From JANMEX01 sp043776635 (GTDB lineage Bacteria; Pseudomonadota; Alphaproteobacteria; Rhizobiales; Rhizobiaceae), in assembly GCA_043776635.1 (NCBI GenBank), contig JAYVRA010000003.1, forward strand, positions 1-40,538: a stretch of DNA of 40,538 bases, given 5' to 3'. Shown one piece after another: positions 32,844-40,449 of this stretch; the stretch's first letter is position 1; each line of letters begins with the position of its first letter. The translations under genes were made by a program, and so were the position numbers. Below the pieces are notes generated by a model. It searched no databases. It worked only from the letters and a program-made list of their open reading frames with translations, and was not told the origin of the DNA.

Positions 32844-33923
32844 ATGGATTTGTCATTTGGCTCGACAATCGGCATTCTTGGTGGCGGGCAGCTGTCGCGG
32901 ATGTTGGCTATGGCAGCGGCGAAGCTGGGCTATCAAACAATCATTTTTGACCCCGATGCCAACGCTCCGGCACGCCAAGTGGCGAGCGATCATGTGATTG
33001 CTCGTTATGATGACGAAGCAGCGCTGGCGGCATTTGCGGCGCGCAGTGATGTCGTGACTTATGAATTTGAAAATGTTCCGGTGGCGGCGGCGAAGTTTAT
33101 CAACGCGCTAACTCCTGTGCGCCCTGGCGCGCAAGCGCTGGAAGTAGCGCAAGACCGGCTGTGGGAAAAGAAGTTTTTGAATGAAGCGGGCATTGAAACC
33201 GCGCCATTCATGGCAGTGAACAGCGCAGAGGATTTGGCGGCTGCCATGGATTCGTTTGAGGGCACAGGCGTCCTCAAAACACGCCGTATGGGTTATGATG
33301 GCAAGGGCCAGCAGGTTTTAAAAGCGGCTGATCCGGCAAGCGCTGCGGATATTTATACACCGTTTAATGGCGTGCCGCTGATTTTGGAGGGCTTTGTGCC
33401 TTTCGAGCGGGAGATATCCGTGATTGCCGCACGCGGGCTGAACGGCGCGATAGCAGTGTTTGATCCAGCGGAAAATGTACACCGCGAGGGAACACTTTAT
33501 ACATCTACCGTACCGGCCAAAGCGTCCGGCGAAACGCTGGTTCAAGCCCGCAAGGCGGCGCAGGAAATTCTTGAAGCGCTGGAATATGTCGGGGTTATTG
33601 GCGTTGAGTTTTTCGTCATGGCTAATGGCGGGTTAATTGCCAATGAGATTGCACCGCGCGTGCATAATTCCGGCCACTGGACTGAGGCGGCTTGCGCGAA
33701 TTCGCAGTTTGAGCAGCATATCCGCGCCATAACAGGGCTGCCACTGGGCGATCCGGTACGCCATAGCGACTGCGTGATGGAAAATCTGATTGGTGATGAG
33801 ATTGGCCAGATGGAGGCGCTTTGCGCTGAGTCCAATGTCGTGGTGCATCATTATGGCAAGTTGGACATCAGGGCGGGCCGCAAAATGGGGCATTTTACGC
33901 GGCTATCTAATAAATCCTCTTGA
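32844..33923 (+). CDS. purK: N5-carboxyaminoimidazole ribonucleotide synthase
   Basis: A 359-residue ATP-grasp enzyme of normal PurK length: IGILGGGQLSRMLAMAAAKLGY at the start, TRRMGYDGKGQQ in the grasp region, and EIAPRVHNSGHWTEAACANSQFEQHIRAI for Mg-ATP binding. It uses ATP and bicarbonate to carboxylate AIR. The ATG follows the purE stop with no gap; the ribosome binding site would be inside purE. A separate promoter for rpmJ follows. Confidence 0.96.
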   Translation: MDLSFGSTIGILGGGQLSRMLAMAAAKLGYQTIIFDPDANAPARQVASDHVIARYDDEAALAAFAARSDVVTYEFENVPVAAAKFINALTPVRPGAQALEVAQDRLWEKKFLNEAGIETAPFMAVNSAEDLAAAMDSFEGTGVLKTRRMGYDGKGQQVLKAADPASAADIYTPFNGVPLILEGFVPFEREISVIAARGLNGAIAVFDPAENVHREGTLYTSTVPAKASGETLVQARKAAQEILEALEYVGVIGVEFFVMANGGLIANEIAPRVHNSGHWTEAACANSQFEQHIRAITGLPLGDPVRHSDCVMENLIGDEIGQMEALCAESNVVVHHYGKLDIRAGRKMGHFTRLSNKSS

Positions 33924-33952
33924 GATTCTAATGATTCAGAGGGTAGGTGTGG

Positions 33953-33982
33953 TTGACATTGCAGCGTGCCTTCGTCTATTCA
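33953..33982 (+). promoter_or_regulatory. Candidate promoter of rpmJ
   Basis: TTGACA (33953-33958) and TATTCA (33977-33982) are separated by 18 bases and lie about 70 bases before the rpmJ start, in the 129-bp purK-rpmJ gap. The -35 is a consensus match; the -10 matches four of six. Confidence 0.5.
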
Positions 33983-34052
33983 CGCTTCACTTTACGGCTT
34001 TCTCAGGATTGCCTTTGATGCTCCTCGCGGGCGGAACAGAACGGGTACTATT

Positions 34053-34178
34053 ATGAAGATCAAGAATTCTCTCAAAGCGCTCCGCCTTCGTCACCGTGAC
34101 AACCAACTGGTTCGTCGTAAGGGCCGCGTTTACATCATCAATAAGACAGCGCCTCGTTACAAAGCCCGTCAGGGCTGA
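34053..34178 (+). CDS. rpmJ: 50S ribosomal protein L36
   Basis: A 41-residue, strongly basic protein beginning MKIKNSLKALRLRHRDNQLV and ending APRYKARQG. This is the 41-residue L36 form common in alphaproteobacteria, which lacks the four zinc-binding cysteines (C-minus type). The ATG at 34053 is fixed by this family pattern although the frame is open upstream. It is transcribed alone, as is usual in this order, away from the main ribosomal operons. Confidence 0.93.
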   Translation: MKIKNSLKALRLRHRDNQLVRRKGRVYIINKTAPRYKARQG

Positions 34179-34264
34179 TTTAACGCCTGATTATTGCCCC
34201 GCGACTTCTTTAATCACGGTATTTTGCTATTGACCTAAAGCGCAACTCGACACATGTGTCTCTC

Positions 34265-34870
34265 ATGCGATTTTTGTTGATTGTCCCTGTTGTGTTGTTC
34301 GGTAGCGGACTGTTGAGAGCGCCTGCTCTTGCAGCTGCTCCAGCGGTGACACAGGATGTTGCCGCGCCTGCGCCCGCTAAACGCGACCATGCCAGCATTC
34401 TCAATGATCTTTTTGCATCGTTGAAAAAAGCAAAAACCGAACAGGCGGCGCTCTCAATTGCCAATGGTATTCGCGGGGAATGGGCTAATTCGGGCAGCGC
34501 TACGGTCAATTTGCTCATGCAATGGTCAGATGCCGCACTTGATAAAAAGGATTATACAGCGGCGCTGGATTTTCTTGATCAGGCCATCGTTTTAAAGCCG
34601 CAGTTTGCCGAAGGCTGGAACCACCGCGCTACGCTGCATTTCGTGATGAATAATTATACCAAATCAATGGCTGATATTGAAAAGACATTGGCATTAGAAC
34701 CCCGCCATTTTGGTGCCTTGACCGGCCTAGGGCTGATTTTACTCAGTTATGATCGCAAGGAACAAGCACTGAAGGCCTATTCCAAAGCGTTGGAGGTCTA
34801 TCCGCTGATGCGCGATGTTCAAAAGCAGGTTGGTGATATTGAGGAACAAATTGCGGGGAGCCGGACCTGA
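34265..34870 (+). CDS. Exported tetratricopeptide-repeat protein
   Basis: About 201 residues. From ATG 34265, a hydrophobic signal peptide (MRFLLIVPVVLFGSGLL, then AlaProAlaLeuAlaAla) suggests export to the periplasm; GTG 34256 would add three residues. The rest holds three or so TPR units: YTAALDFLDQAIVLKPQFAE, NYTKSMADIEKTLALEPRH and KEQALKAYSKALEVYPLMRD. TPR proteins mediate protein contacts; the partner is unknown. The next gene, a hydrolase, begins 18 bases after its stop and is probably co-transcribed. Confidence 0.85.
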   Translation: MRFLLIVPVVLFGSGLLRAPALAAAPAVTQDVAAPAPAKRDHASILNDLFASLKKAKTEQAALSIANGIRGEWANSGSATVNLLMQWSDAALDKKDYTAALDFLDQAIVLKPQFAEGWNHRATLHFVMNNYTKSMADIEKTLALEPRHFGALTGLGLILLSYDRKEQALKAYSKALEVYPLMRDVQKQVGDIEEQIAGSRT

Positions 34871-34887
34871 ATCTTTTTTTAGCAGCC

Positions 34888-35901
34888 TTGGCCTTTGTGT
34901 TGGCACTTTTGCTTGCGCTCGCGGGCGCAACGCGCATCGGTGTGTGGCGTCTTGAGCGGGCCAATCCGGCCATTGGCGCGTATGCCGTGGTTAACGGCAC
35001 AAAGGTGCACTTTGTGCACATTGCCGCCGGACAAACAGCTGATCTGCCACCGCTGGTGTTTATCCATGGGGCCAGCGCTAATCTGAAAGATCAGATGGTG
35101 CCATTTCTGCCGCTGCTTAACGGGCGGGCGGAGATGTTGTTTCTAGACCGCCCTGGTTTGGGTTGGTCAGCGCGTGGTCCACAAGAAAATATTGATCCTG
35201 ACGGGCAGGCCAAGACTATCGCCGCGCTGATGGATCATGTTGGCATCAAGTCAGCGATTATCATCGGACATTCATATGGAGGGGCGGTAACGGCGAGCCT
35301 GGCGGTGGCCTATCCTGATAAGGTGCAAGGCCTGCTGTTCTTGTCGCCAGCGGTTTTGCCGTGGCCGGGCTGCGGTGTGGCGGGTTATTACACTCTGACA
35401 GCACTGCCGGTGATTGGGAGCGCGTTTGCGCAGACCATTTCGCTGCCGGTTGGCTCCGGTCGACTGAACAGCGGTTCGGCCTGCGTTTTCTATCCCAATG
35501 GAATGCCGGAAACTTATACCAGCGATGCCTCTATCGGCCTCGTGCTGCGCCCGTATAATTTCCGCGCCAATGCACAAAGCGTGAAACGGCTATGCAACTA
35601 TGTCGCTAAGATCTCGCCGCGCTATAGTGAAATTCAAAAGCCTACCGTGATTATTTCCGGTGATGAAGACAGCGTTGTTTTGGAAGAAGTGCATTCCAAA
35701 GGATTGGCGAAGATTATTGCCGGGTCAGAATTGCTGTGGATTCATGGTGTCGGGCACAAGTCGGATTATGTTTTGACAGATTTGGCCATACAATCACTGG
35801 AAAAGCTCAGCGGTAAGTCAAGAGATCTGCAAGCGGCAGCGCGGGTCGCAGAGGCTAAGGTTGCCGCCGCGCCGCGAAGCACGGCGCTTTGCAGCGAGTG
35901 A
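34888..35901 (+). CDS. Alpha/beta-fold hydrolase, membrane-anchored
   Basis: A 337-residue serine hydrolase. The first 20 residues (MAFVLALLLALAGATRIGVW) form an uncleaved signal anchor. The oxyanion-hole region is VFIHGASANL, the nucleophile Ser129 sits in GHSYGG, the acid is in SGDEDSVV and the histidine in GVGHKSDY. The substrate is not known. The start is uncertain: TTG at 34888 has no clear ribosome binding site, while the frame is open further upstream into the end of the TPR gene, where GGGGAG lies. Coupling to the TPR gene is likely. Confidence 0.87.
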   Translation: MAFVLALLLALAGATRIGVWRLERANPAIGAYAVVNGTKVHFVHIAAGQTADLPPLVFIHGASANLKDQMVPFLPLLNGRAEMLFLDRPGLGWSARGPQENIDPDGQAKTIAALMDHVGIKSAIIIGHSYGGAVTASLAVAYPDKVQGLLFLSPAVLPWPGCGVAGYYTLTALPVIGSAFAQTISLPVGSGRLNSGSACVFYPNGMPETYTSDASIGLVLRPYNFRANAQSVKRLCNYVAKISPRYSEIQKPTVIISGDEDSVVLEEVHSKGLAKIIAGSELLWIHGVGHKSDYVLTDLAIQSLEKLSGKSRDLQAAARVAEAKVAAAPRSTALCSE

Positions 35902-35907
35902 ACTTGT

Positions 35908-36489
35908 TTACGTGACTGTTTCTGCCACCATTGCCGCCAGTGCATCCACCACTTCGCCTGCCATCACATCTTTTTTCTCATCACGCGACATGACGGTGAT
36001 TTGCGCCAAGCCATAAACCGGATAACGCGCATCTATCAGCGCCTGCATCGTCGTGCGCGGGTCTACCGTTTGTAGCAAGGGCCGGTTAGACTTGCGGCCT
36101 ACCCGCTCCATCAGCACATCAAGCTCGGCTTTCAGCCAAACCGAAACACCCGCCCGGGAAATCGCTTTGCGGGTCTGCTCGTTCATATAGGCGCCGCCGC
36201 CAGTCGCCAGCACTTTCGGGCCGGAGCGCAGAACACGCCGGATCACGCGGCGCTCAAGATCGCGAAATTCCGCCTCACCGTAGCGCTCAAACAATTCAGG
36301 AATGGTCATGCGGGCCGCTGTTTCAATTTCGGCATCGGCGTCAACAAAGCTCACGCCCAAAAACTGAGCCACGCGCTTGCCAATGGTCGATTTGCCAGCG
36401 CCCATAAGCCCTACGAGCACGACCGAGCGCTTGCCAAGCATCTGTTTAATGCCGTCTGCCTCAGGCCTAATGATGGGTTCGTCGCTCAT
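35908..36489 (-). CDS. aroK: Shikimate kinase
   Basis: A 193-residue kinase. The P-loop GLMGAGKST lies at residues 27-35 after an N-terminal extension of 20 residues; DADAEIE binds shikimate and Mg, ERYGEAEFRDLERRVI follows, and GGGAYM holds the glycine-rich substrate loop. It phosphorylates shikimate in aromatic amino acid synthesis. In many Rhizobiales aroB follows aroK on the same strand, but here a convergent hydrolase gene ends just 7 bases from the aroK stop, so aroB is elsewhere. It is divergent from the small-protein/xerD unit. Confidence 0.94.
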   Translation of the reverse strand: MSDEPIIRPEADGIKQMLGKRSVVLVGLMGAGKSTIGKRVAQFLGVSFVDADAEIETAARMTIPELFERYGEAEFRDLERRVIRRVLRSGPKVLATGGGAYMNEQTRKAISRAGVSVWLKAELDVLMERVGRKSNRPLLQTVDPRTTMQALIDARYPVYGLAQITVMSRDEKKDVMAGEVVDALAAMVAETVT

Positions 36490-36623
36490 AAACTATCCGC
36501 AAAACTGCTTCGCTCTCCCCGTATCGACAGGAAAAACACTTTGCCGTCAAGACGTAGGTAACTGCGCCCTTGCCAACGTCCACAACGGGCGTATGAAGCA
36601 TTATCAAATCTGGGAACGTACCA

Positions 36624-36833
36624 ATGCCAACTCTCTTCCGGTTCGTAACCTTCATCATTTTCATGATCGGCCTTGCCTATGGCTCGATGTTCGCGCTGGC
36701 AACATTTGTGAAGCCAAAGCAGAGCGAACTCACCATCCGCATTCCGCCAGAAAAGCTGAACCCGCAGATGGTGAAGGATGCGGCATCCGAGGCGGCAAAA
36801 GCTGCCAGCGCCCCCGCCGGTTTGGCGCCTTAA
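36624..36833 (+). CDS. Small conserved membrane protein beside xerD
   Basis: A 69-residue protein with one membrane segment (about residues 5-27, FRFVTFIIFMIGLAYGSMFALAT) and a soluble tail beginning VKPKQSELTIRIPPEKLNPQM. It is of unknown function, but a gene of this design is regularly found between aroK and xerD in Rhizobiales. Its stop is 3 bases before the xerD ATG, so the two are co-translated. Confidence 0.75.
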   Translation: MPTLFRFVTFIIFMIGLAYGSMFALATFVKPKQSELTIRIPPEKLNPQMVKDAASEAAKAASAPAGLAP

Positions 36834-36836
36834 CCC

Positions 36837-37769
36837 ATGCGCGACAGTCTCCTCATCGAAGGCTTTTTAGAAATGATGAGCGCCGAACGCGGCGCGGCCC
36901 TTAACACGCTTGAAGCCTACCGGCGCGATCTTGATGATAGTTCGCTGTTCCTCGTTGGCAAAGGTGCGACTTTGTTCAGCGCGACCAGCGATGATATTCG
37001 TTCCGTCATGCAGGATTTGGCGATGCGCGATTTCGCCGCCTCATCGCAAGCCCGTCACCTGTCATCACTGCGGCAGTTCTACCAATTTCTCTACGCAGAA
37101 AATCATCGTGGCGATGATCCGACTGGCATTTTGGACACACCAAAGCGTCAGCGATCCTTGCCCAAAGTGCTGGGCGAGGATGAGGTTGACCACATGCTGG
37201 ATATGGCCGGACAAGAGGCGATAAAGGAAGCGCCGAACGCTTCCGCCGCCAAGCGTTTAAATGCTATGGTCGAGACCTTGTATGCCACGGGGTTGCGCGT
37301 TTCCGAGTTGGTGGCGCTGCCGGTGACAGCGGCTCGTGCCGACCGGCAATATATTATGCTCAAGGGCAAAGGCGGCAAGGAACGCATTGTGCCACTGTCG
37401 GGAAAGTCCAAAACCGCGCTGGCTATCTGGCTTGAAGTGCGGGCGCTGGACCCGACCGGCGGCAACAGTCCATGGCTATTTCCTGCTAAATCCGACACCG
37501 GCTATGTCGCCAGACAAGTTTTTGCCCGCGAGTTGAAATCATTGGGTGCACGCGCTGGCATTTCATCAAATCTATTATCCCCCCACGTTATGCGCCATGC
37601 TTTTGCCAGTCATTTGCTGCAAAACGGGGCAGATTTGCGCGTGGTGCAGGAGCTTTTGGGCCACGCTGATATTTCCACCACGCAGATTTACACTCATGTT
37701 TTATCCGAACGTCTGCAAAAACTAGTGGAAGATCATCATCCGCTGGCCGGTTTACCGCATTCCACTTGA
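36837..37769 (+). CDS. xerD: Tyrosine recombinase XerD
   Basis: A 310-residue site-specific recombinase. The N-terminal SAM-like core-binding domain (residues 1-110) contains AALNTLEAYRRDL; the catalytic domain has Arg154 in TGLRVSEL, Lys177/179 in LKGKGGKER, His250 and Arg253 in HVMRHAFASH, His276 in LGHADIS and Tyr285 in YTHV. With XerC it resolves chromosome dimers at dif. Its fixed position between aroK and accA shows that it is the chromosomal copy and not an integron or phage integrase. Confidence 0.94.
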   Translation: MRDSLLIEGFLEMMSAERGAALNTLEAYRRDLDDSSLFLVGKGATLFSATSDDIRSVMQDLAMRDFAASSQARHLSSLRQFYQFLYAENHRGDDPTGILDTPKRQRSLPKVLGEDEVDHMLDMAGQEAIKEAPNASAAKRLNAMVETLYATGLRVSELVALPVTAARADRQYIMLKGKGGKERIVPLSGKSKTALAIWLEVRALDPTGGNSPWLFPAKSDTGYVARQVFARELKSLGARAGISSNLLSPHVMRHAFASHLLQNGADLRVVQELLGHADISTTQIYTHVLSERLQKLVEDHHPLAGLPHST

Positions 37770-37892
37770 AGCCGCCGCAATCCGCCATTACTAAACGCAT
37801 TGAGTATGACCGCTCCGGCCGTTAAGAGAAACCACCTTTATGGTTCAGCCGGATGGTTTCAATCCAGTTTCAAATAGGGAATTCGCGGGCGC

Positions 37893-38843
37893 ATGTATAA
37901 TTATCTCGATTTTGAAAAGCCCATCGCCGATCTCGAAGGCAAAATTCTTGAGCTGAAAAAGCTGCAAGAAACGTCTGAATCCGTCGATGTGAAAGACGAA
38001 ATCGCGCGACTTGAAAAGCGCTCCAACGAAGCCCTCAAAGACATCTACAAAAAGCTGACGCCGTGGCAGAAAGCGCAAGTCGCCCGCCACGCCGACCGCC
38101 CGCATTGCCTGGATTTTATCGCAGGTCTTTTCACTGAATTTCAGCCGCTGGCGGGCGACCGCAAGTTTGCCGATGACGCCGCCATTCAGTGCGGCTTGGC
38201 GCGGTTCAATGGCATTCCAGTTGCCATTATAGGTCAGGAAAAAGGCTCTGACACCAAGACCCGCCTCAAGCATAATTTCGGTATGGCTATGCCAGAAGGC
38301 TACCGCAAGGCCGTGCGCCTGATGGAACTGGCGAACCGTTACGGCCTGCCGGTAATTACGCTGGTGGATACCGCAGGCGCTTACCCCGGCATCAGCGCTG
38401 AAGAGCGCGGACAGGCTGAAGCCATAGCGCGATCCACAGAGGCCTGTTTAGGTCTCACCGTGCCTATGATTTCAGTCATCATCGGCGAAGGTGGCTCCGG
38501 CGGCGCGATTGCCATTGCCACGGCCAACAAAGTTTTCATGCTGGAACATTCGATCTATTCCGTCATTTCGCCGGAAGGCGCAGCCTCAATCCTCTGGCAT
38601 GATTCAAGCCGCGCCAAAGATGCGGCTACCAACATGAAAATCACAGCGGAAGATTTAATAGCTCTCAAAGTCATCGACGGCATTATAGCCGAGCCAATCG
38701 GCGGCGCACACCGTGATAAGGCGGCTGCAATCGCTGGAACGGGCGCAAAAATTGCAGAAGCATTAGCAGAGTTGACCACGGGTGACCGCGATATGCGCAA
38801 AGAGCGCCGCGAAAAGTTTTTGGCCATCGGGCGCTCAGTCTAG
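37893..38843 (+). CDS. accA: Acetyl-CoA carboxylase carboxyltransferase, alpha subunit
   Basis: A 316-residue AccA. The N-terminal part begins YLDFEKPIADLEGKILELK and the catalytic region includes GRHAD-like ARHADRPHCLDFIAG, GMAMPEGYRKAVRLMELANRYGLPVITLVDTAGAYPG and GEGGSGGAIAIA, the glycine-rich oxyanion loops. With AccD it transfers carboxyl from carboxybiotin to acetyl-CoA, the first step of fatty acid synthesis. Its stop codon overlaps the stop of the convergent merR pseudogene by 3 bases (38840-38843). Confidence 0.95.
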   Translation: MYNYLDFEKPIADLEGKILELKKLQETSESVDVKDEIARLEKRSNEALKDIYKKLTPWQKAQVARHADRPHCLDFIAGLFTEFQPLAGDRKFADDAAIQCGLARFNGIPVAIIGQEKGSDTKTRLKHNFGMAMPEGYRKAVRLMELANRYGLPVITLVDTAGAYPGISAEERGQAEAIARSTEACLGLTVPMISVIIGEGGSGGAIAIATANKVFMLEHSIYSVISPEGAASILWHDSSRAKDAATNMKITAEDLIALKVIDGIIAEPIGGAHRDKAAAIAGTGAKIAEALAELTTGDRDMRKERREKFLAIGRSV

Positions 38844-39508
38844 CGGGCAGCAATACCCGACAATGTTTCAAGAATAGCACAAGCAGCGTGTTGATCGCCT
38901 TTGCAGGGGTCTAATACTGCCTTGATATCATCTCTAAACATCTGCAATCGCGCAATATCACAGTCAATTTCGGCAATATGTGCCAGTGCGATGGCCTTTA
39001 CCTCGCGGCTTGGGCGCGTGCCATCCTGTCATAATTTCACAAGTGCGCATAGCCGCTCCGTTGAAAAGCCTAGGGTCCGGGCCTGTTAATTTTGCTGAAA
39101 TGGCAGGCTAATGGCGAAACTATGCAAGGAAAACAGTGCAGGACGGGCTTAAGGCCCGTTCAAACTGTTTGACGCCGCAGAGTGAAGCCAGTTGCCTGTT
39201 GGTGCCAAGATCGGGCGCTTTCCGGCGATTGCGTTGTCGCAAACGCTTGAAAATGCTCGCATTTCCGGCGCCTTCACTCCTGGCACTCACCAAAAATCAC
39301 CTCGACCATTTCGTCAAAATTAACAGGTCCAGACCCTAAGTCACGGGCGCGACGAATAAAGCGCATCGCCTCGACGTCATGGGTCTCATACTCGCGATAG
39401 CCATTGTTTGCGGCAATGCTGAGCTCACCATTCCGGTTTTCTCATAATGTCTTATCATCTTCGCCGAGATGCCCGAAGCCGCGACAATTCACCAATGTTC
39501 AAGATCAT
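38840..39508 (-). pseudogene. MerR-family (CueR/HmrR-like) regulator, disrupted by MITE and other lesions
   Basis: Translated in pieces on the minus strand, the region gives a MerR regulator: ILNIGELSR at the start, then (after a one-base loss near 39480) ASGISAKMIRHYEKTGMV, then (after another frame change) NNGYREYETHDVEAMRFIRR, DL. Here the 264-bp MITE enters at TA, and after it GFSTERLCALVK resumes with a stop (TGA for the expected Trp) before QDGTRPSREVKAIALAHIAEI, ending with a Cys-containing tail (DPCKGDQHAACAI). The C-terminal cysteines fit the metal-binding loop of copper-type regulators. Two frameshifts, one nonsense change and the insertion make it clearly non-functional. Confidence 0.85.
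39073..39336. mobile_element. 264-bp MITE with GGGTCTGGACC-type terminal repeats
   Basis: The ends are imperfect inverted repeats (gggtccgggcctgttaattt on the left, its counterpart aattaacaggtccagaccc on the right) and the element is flanked by TA on both sides (39071-39072 and 39337-39338). Removing it plus one TA restores merR reading (CGT GAC TTA GGC TTT TCA). It has no transposase gene. The TA duplication in TTAG and the GGGTCTG ends resemble the IS427 group of the IS5 family (for example IS711 of Brucella); that is an inference. A truncated relative lies at 7209-7398. Confidence 0.85.
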
Positions 39509-39532
39509 CGATCCACTTTGTTATTTTGACAC

Positions 39533-39563
39533 TTGACCTTACCATCATTTCAAGGACTAACGC
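39533..39563 (+). promoter_or_regulatory. MerR-type promoter/operator upstream of DUF305 gene
   Basis: TTGACC (39533-39538) and TAACGC (39558-39563) are separated by 19 bases, the long spacer that MerR activators correct by DNA twisting. The spacer holds the dyad CCTT-N11-AAGG, as in copper-responsive CueR/HmrR operators. The site lies between the divergent merR pseudogene and the DUF305 gene, so it is probably the former regulator's target. The regulator is now broken, so this promoter may be uninduced, or used by another copy. Confidence 0.6.
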
Positions 39564-39593
39564 TGGATTAAAACAAACCAAATGGAATTGAAA

Positions 39594-40001
39594 ATGAATA
39601 ACTCAATGACCAAAACTTTGGTTGTAGCCCTTGTCGCTTTCGGCGTCGGCTGGTTCGCCAAAACGCCACTGCAAGCCATGATGGGCAAACCAGTGCCCGC
39701 CATGTCCATCGCCGGGCACGCGGCTATGGGCAAGCAAGAGGGCCCATCCACCCTTGGCTACAAGAAGGCCATGGATGGCATGATGGCGGGCATGATGACC
39801 CCCTACACCGGCGATGCCGACAAGGATTTCATCTACGGCATGATTCCGCATCATCAAGGCGCGGTGGATTTGGCCAAGGTCGTTCTGGAATTTGGCAAAG
39901 ACCCCGATGTAAAAAAGCTCGCCGAAGGCGTGGTTCAAGCACAAGAATCTGAGATTACATGGATGAATGAGTGGCTGACGAAAAACGCTCTCAAGCAATG
40001 A
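39594..40001 (+). CDS. DUF305-family protein (copper-binding type)
   Basis: About 135 residues. An N-terminal hydrophobic segment (about residues 5-20, MTKTLVVALVAFGVGW) is a signal peptide or anchor, and the DUF305 region follows with MDGMMAGMMTPYTGDADKDFIYGMIPHHQGAVDLAKVVLEFG. The paired histidines of MIPHHQGAV and numerous methionines suit metal binding; related CopM-like proteins bind copper in the periplasm. It is downstream of the MerR-type promoter, supporting a copper response. ATG 39594 is preferred (GGA 7 bases upstream), but ATG 39582 is possible. It overlaps the next gene's start as ATGA (39998-40001). Confidence 0.82.
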   Translation: MNNSMTKTLVVALVAFGVGWFAKTPLQAMMGKPVPAMSIAGHAAMGKQEGPSTLGYKKAMDGMMAGMMTPYTGDADKDFIYGMIPHHQGAVDLAKVVLEFGKDPDVKKLAEGVVQAQESEITWMNEWLTKNALKQ

Positions 40002-40449
40002 ACTCAAATAAAATTGCCACGGCCAACCGCTATTCAGTCGCTCAAATTGTCCTTCATTGGCTGGTCGTGGTACTTGTCATTCTCCAATATGCCGCCAGTG
40101 GCGCGATCTTGCGCACCCATTCAGTTGCCATGGGCGGCCTAGCGCCTTCGCGCTCAGACCTGTCCTGGCAGTAGTCCATAATCGCGCCGGACTCTTGATT
40201 TTCGCGATTATGTTCATCCGCATTGTTTCGCGCTTCTGGCAGGGCGTCCCTGCGCCACTGGCCGGCACACCTGCGTTTCAGCAAAAAATCGCACACTTTG
40301 TTCACGCCAATCTTTATTTGGTGCTAGGATTACAGGCTATCACAGGCGCGGTGGCGACCTACTTTTGGTGGCCAATAAGCATCGTGCATGTCATCTTATT
40401 CAAAGTTTTTTTGGGTCTGGAGGCGCTGCATAGTACAGCCGCACTCTAG
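39998..40449 (+). pseudogene. Cytochrome b561, frameshifted and cut by IS630
   Basis: The gene starts at ATG 39998 overlapping the DUF305 stop: NRYSVAQIVLHWLVVVLVILQYAASGAILRTHSVAMGG carries the first heme histidine. The frame then reads to a stop near 40172, while the continuation (from about HNRAGLLIF to KIAHFVHANLYLVLGLQAITGAV) is in the next frame, so one frameshift lies around 40130-40170. The end ALHSTAAL, which in the family goes on as YHHF, is cut by the second IS630 copy at 40449. It would have been a four-helix membrane heme protein; both lesions make it non-functional. Confidence 0.82.

Noticed and set aside
36837..37769. A phage- or integron-type integrase
   Set aside because: The position between aroK and accA and the length fit the chromosomal XerD; no attachment site or cargo genes are present.
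37845..38273. A 142-codon frame antisense to the start of accA
   Set aside because: It lies wholly in a strongly conserved accA coding region, with no ribosome binding site or domain.
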